Notes under the pieces: model-generated
Database searches by the model: none
What the model was told of the DNA's origin: nothing
The model's input: only the letters and a program-made list of their open reading frames with translations
NCBI GenBank assembly: GCA_020632655.1
Contig: JACKFD010000023.1
Span: 1 to 39,387, forward strand
DNA: 39,387 bases
Reading direction: 5' to 3'
Source: Spirochaetaceae bacterium
GTDB lineage: Bacteria; Myxococcota_A; UBA9160; UBA4427
Shown here: piece after piece, positions 39,146-39,387 of the stretch
Numbering within the stretch: position 1 is the stretch's first letter
How the letters are laid out: the number at the start of each line of letters is the position of its first letter
Translations under genes and position numbers: made by a program

Positions 39146-39387
39146 CGCGCACCGCCTTCGCCGACGTCCGAGACCCAGGGCGCCACCTCGCCCCAGACCT
39201 CGGCTCCGGGTCGGTCGTCGCGAACGAAGTGCGAGCGCGCCGGCATCTCGATCTGCATTAGCCGCTCGCGATCGAGCACGTCCGTCGCGTCGAGCAGACC
39301 GTTGCGGTGGAGCAGATACGCCGTGAGCGCATAGACCTCGGCGTTCGTGAGCGAGCCCGGCCGATCGAGCGGCATCGCCCGCCGCGT
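39142..39387 (-). CDS. SoxD-like c-type cytochrome, C-terminal part (5' end outside window)
   Basis: The visible 81 residues begin TRRAMPLDRPGSLTNAEVYA, where the methionine is the likely haem ligand that precedes the last helix of a class I cytochrome c, and continue with LTAYLLHRNGLL and a tail IEMPARSHFV. The layout is that of SoxD and related sulfur-oxidising cytochromes. The CxxCH haem site would lie beyond the window. The frame is open to the last base. The stop overlaps the soxC start by four bases. A SoxD partner of SoxC is the most likely identity; another cytochrome c used by a sulfite dehydrogenase is possible. Confidence 0.75.
   Translation of the reverse strand, partial: TRRAMPLDRPGSLTNAEVYALTAYLLHRNGLLDATDVLDRERLMQIEMPARSHFVRDDRPGAEVWGEVAPWVSDVGEGGAR

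Noticed and set aside
1..39387. tRNA, rRNA, riboswitch or CRISPR elements
   Set aside because: Scanned by eye in the spacers, all of which are about 300 bases or shorter; nothing matching a cloverleaf, array or known riboswitch core was noticed. A covariance-model search would be decisive.

Overview
The window is about 39.4 kb of densely coded, very high-GC DNA (roughly 70% or more in most genes by eye). It looks like a chromosomal segment of a Gram-negative, metabolically versatile bacterium of the broad former-Deltaproteobacteria type (Myxococcota or Binatota-like). The clues are bacterial P450s, FadD-type ligases, an alpha-methylacyl-CoA racemase, LLM flavin oxidoreductases, a PPOX/F420-type protein, DUF3604, a PEP-CTERM-like sorting tail, a lipoprotein and SoxCD. 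Placement below phylum is not supported. No rRNA, tRNA, CRISPR array, transposase or replication origin was recognised.

Layout. 1-540: 3' end of a cytochrome P450. 640-3903 (minus): a lower-GC Rhs island, with a truncated Rhs core protein carrying a metallopeptidase-like tip, a lipoprotein, a second orphan Rhs tip, a small membrane zinc-ribbon protein and a third decayed Rhs tip, tied together by three copies of one 93-nt block. 4119-5570 (minus): KstD/FrdA-like flavoprotein. 5717-11156 (plus): PPOX protein, SnoaL-like protein, P450, acyl-CoA ligase and a double DsbA/HCCA-isomerase-type protein. 11120-14379 (minus): alpha/beta hydrolase, cupin and DUF3604 operon. 14588-15226: Nudix hydrolase. 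15255-19287 (minus): SPFH protein, CaiB-family racemase and a second acyl-CoA ligase. 19590-23658: a large exported PIG-L/FG-GAP/PEP-CTERM protein convergent with an exported beta-helix protein. 23879-28273: ketopantoate-reductase-like protein, HAD nucleotidase coupled to PabB, and a DHH phosphoesterase. 28314-33698: LLM oxidoreductase, TIM-barrel isomerase, SDR, amidohydrolase and a second LLM oxidoreductase coupled to an MFS transporter (to 35212). 35410-37858: phytanoyl-CoA dioxygenase-like protein, SDR and a VOC-like protein. 37904-39387 (minus): SoxC and the end of a SoxD-like cytochrome c.

Much of the window reads as oxidative catabolism of branched or isoprenoid/steroid-like lipids: hydroxylation (P450, PhyH), dehydrogenation (KstD-like, SDRs), CoA activation (two ligases), 2-methyl epimerisation (racemase), isomerisation (DsbA/HCCA-like) and hydrolysis. 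This pathway reading is inference from family membership. The most distinctive elements are the Rhs tip/immunity array and the secreted Cys-paired FG-GAP deacetylase. Smaller points include two probably leaderless genes, a duplicated 16-nt leader ahead of adjacent operon genes, and several perfect inverted repeats in intergenic spacers.
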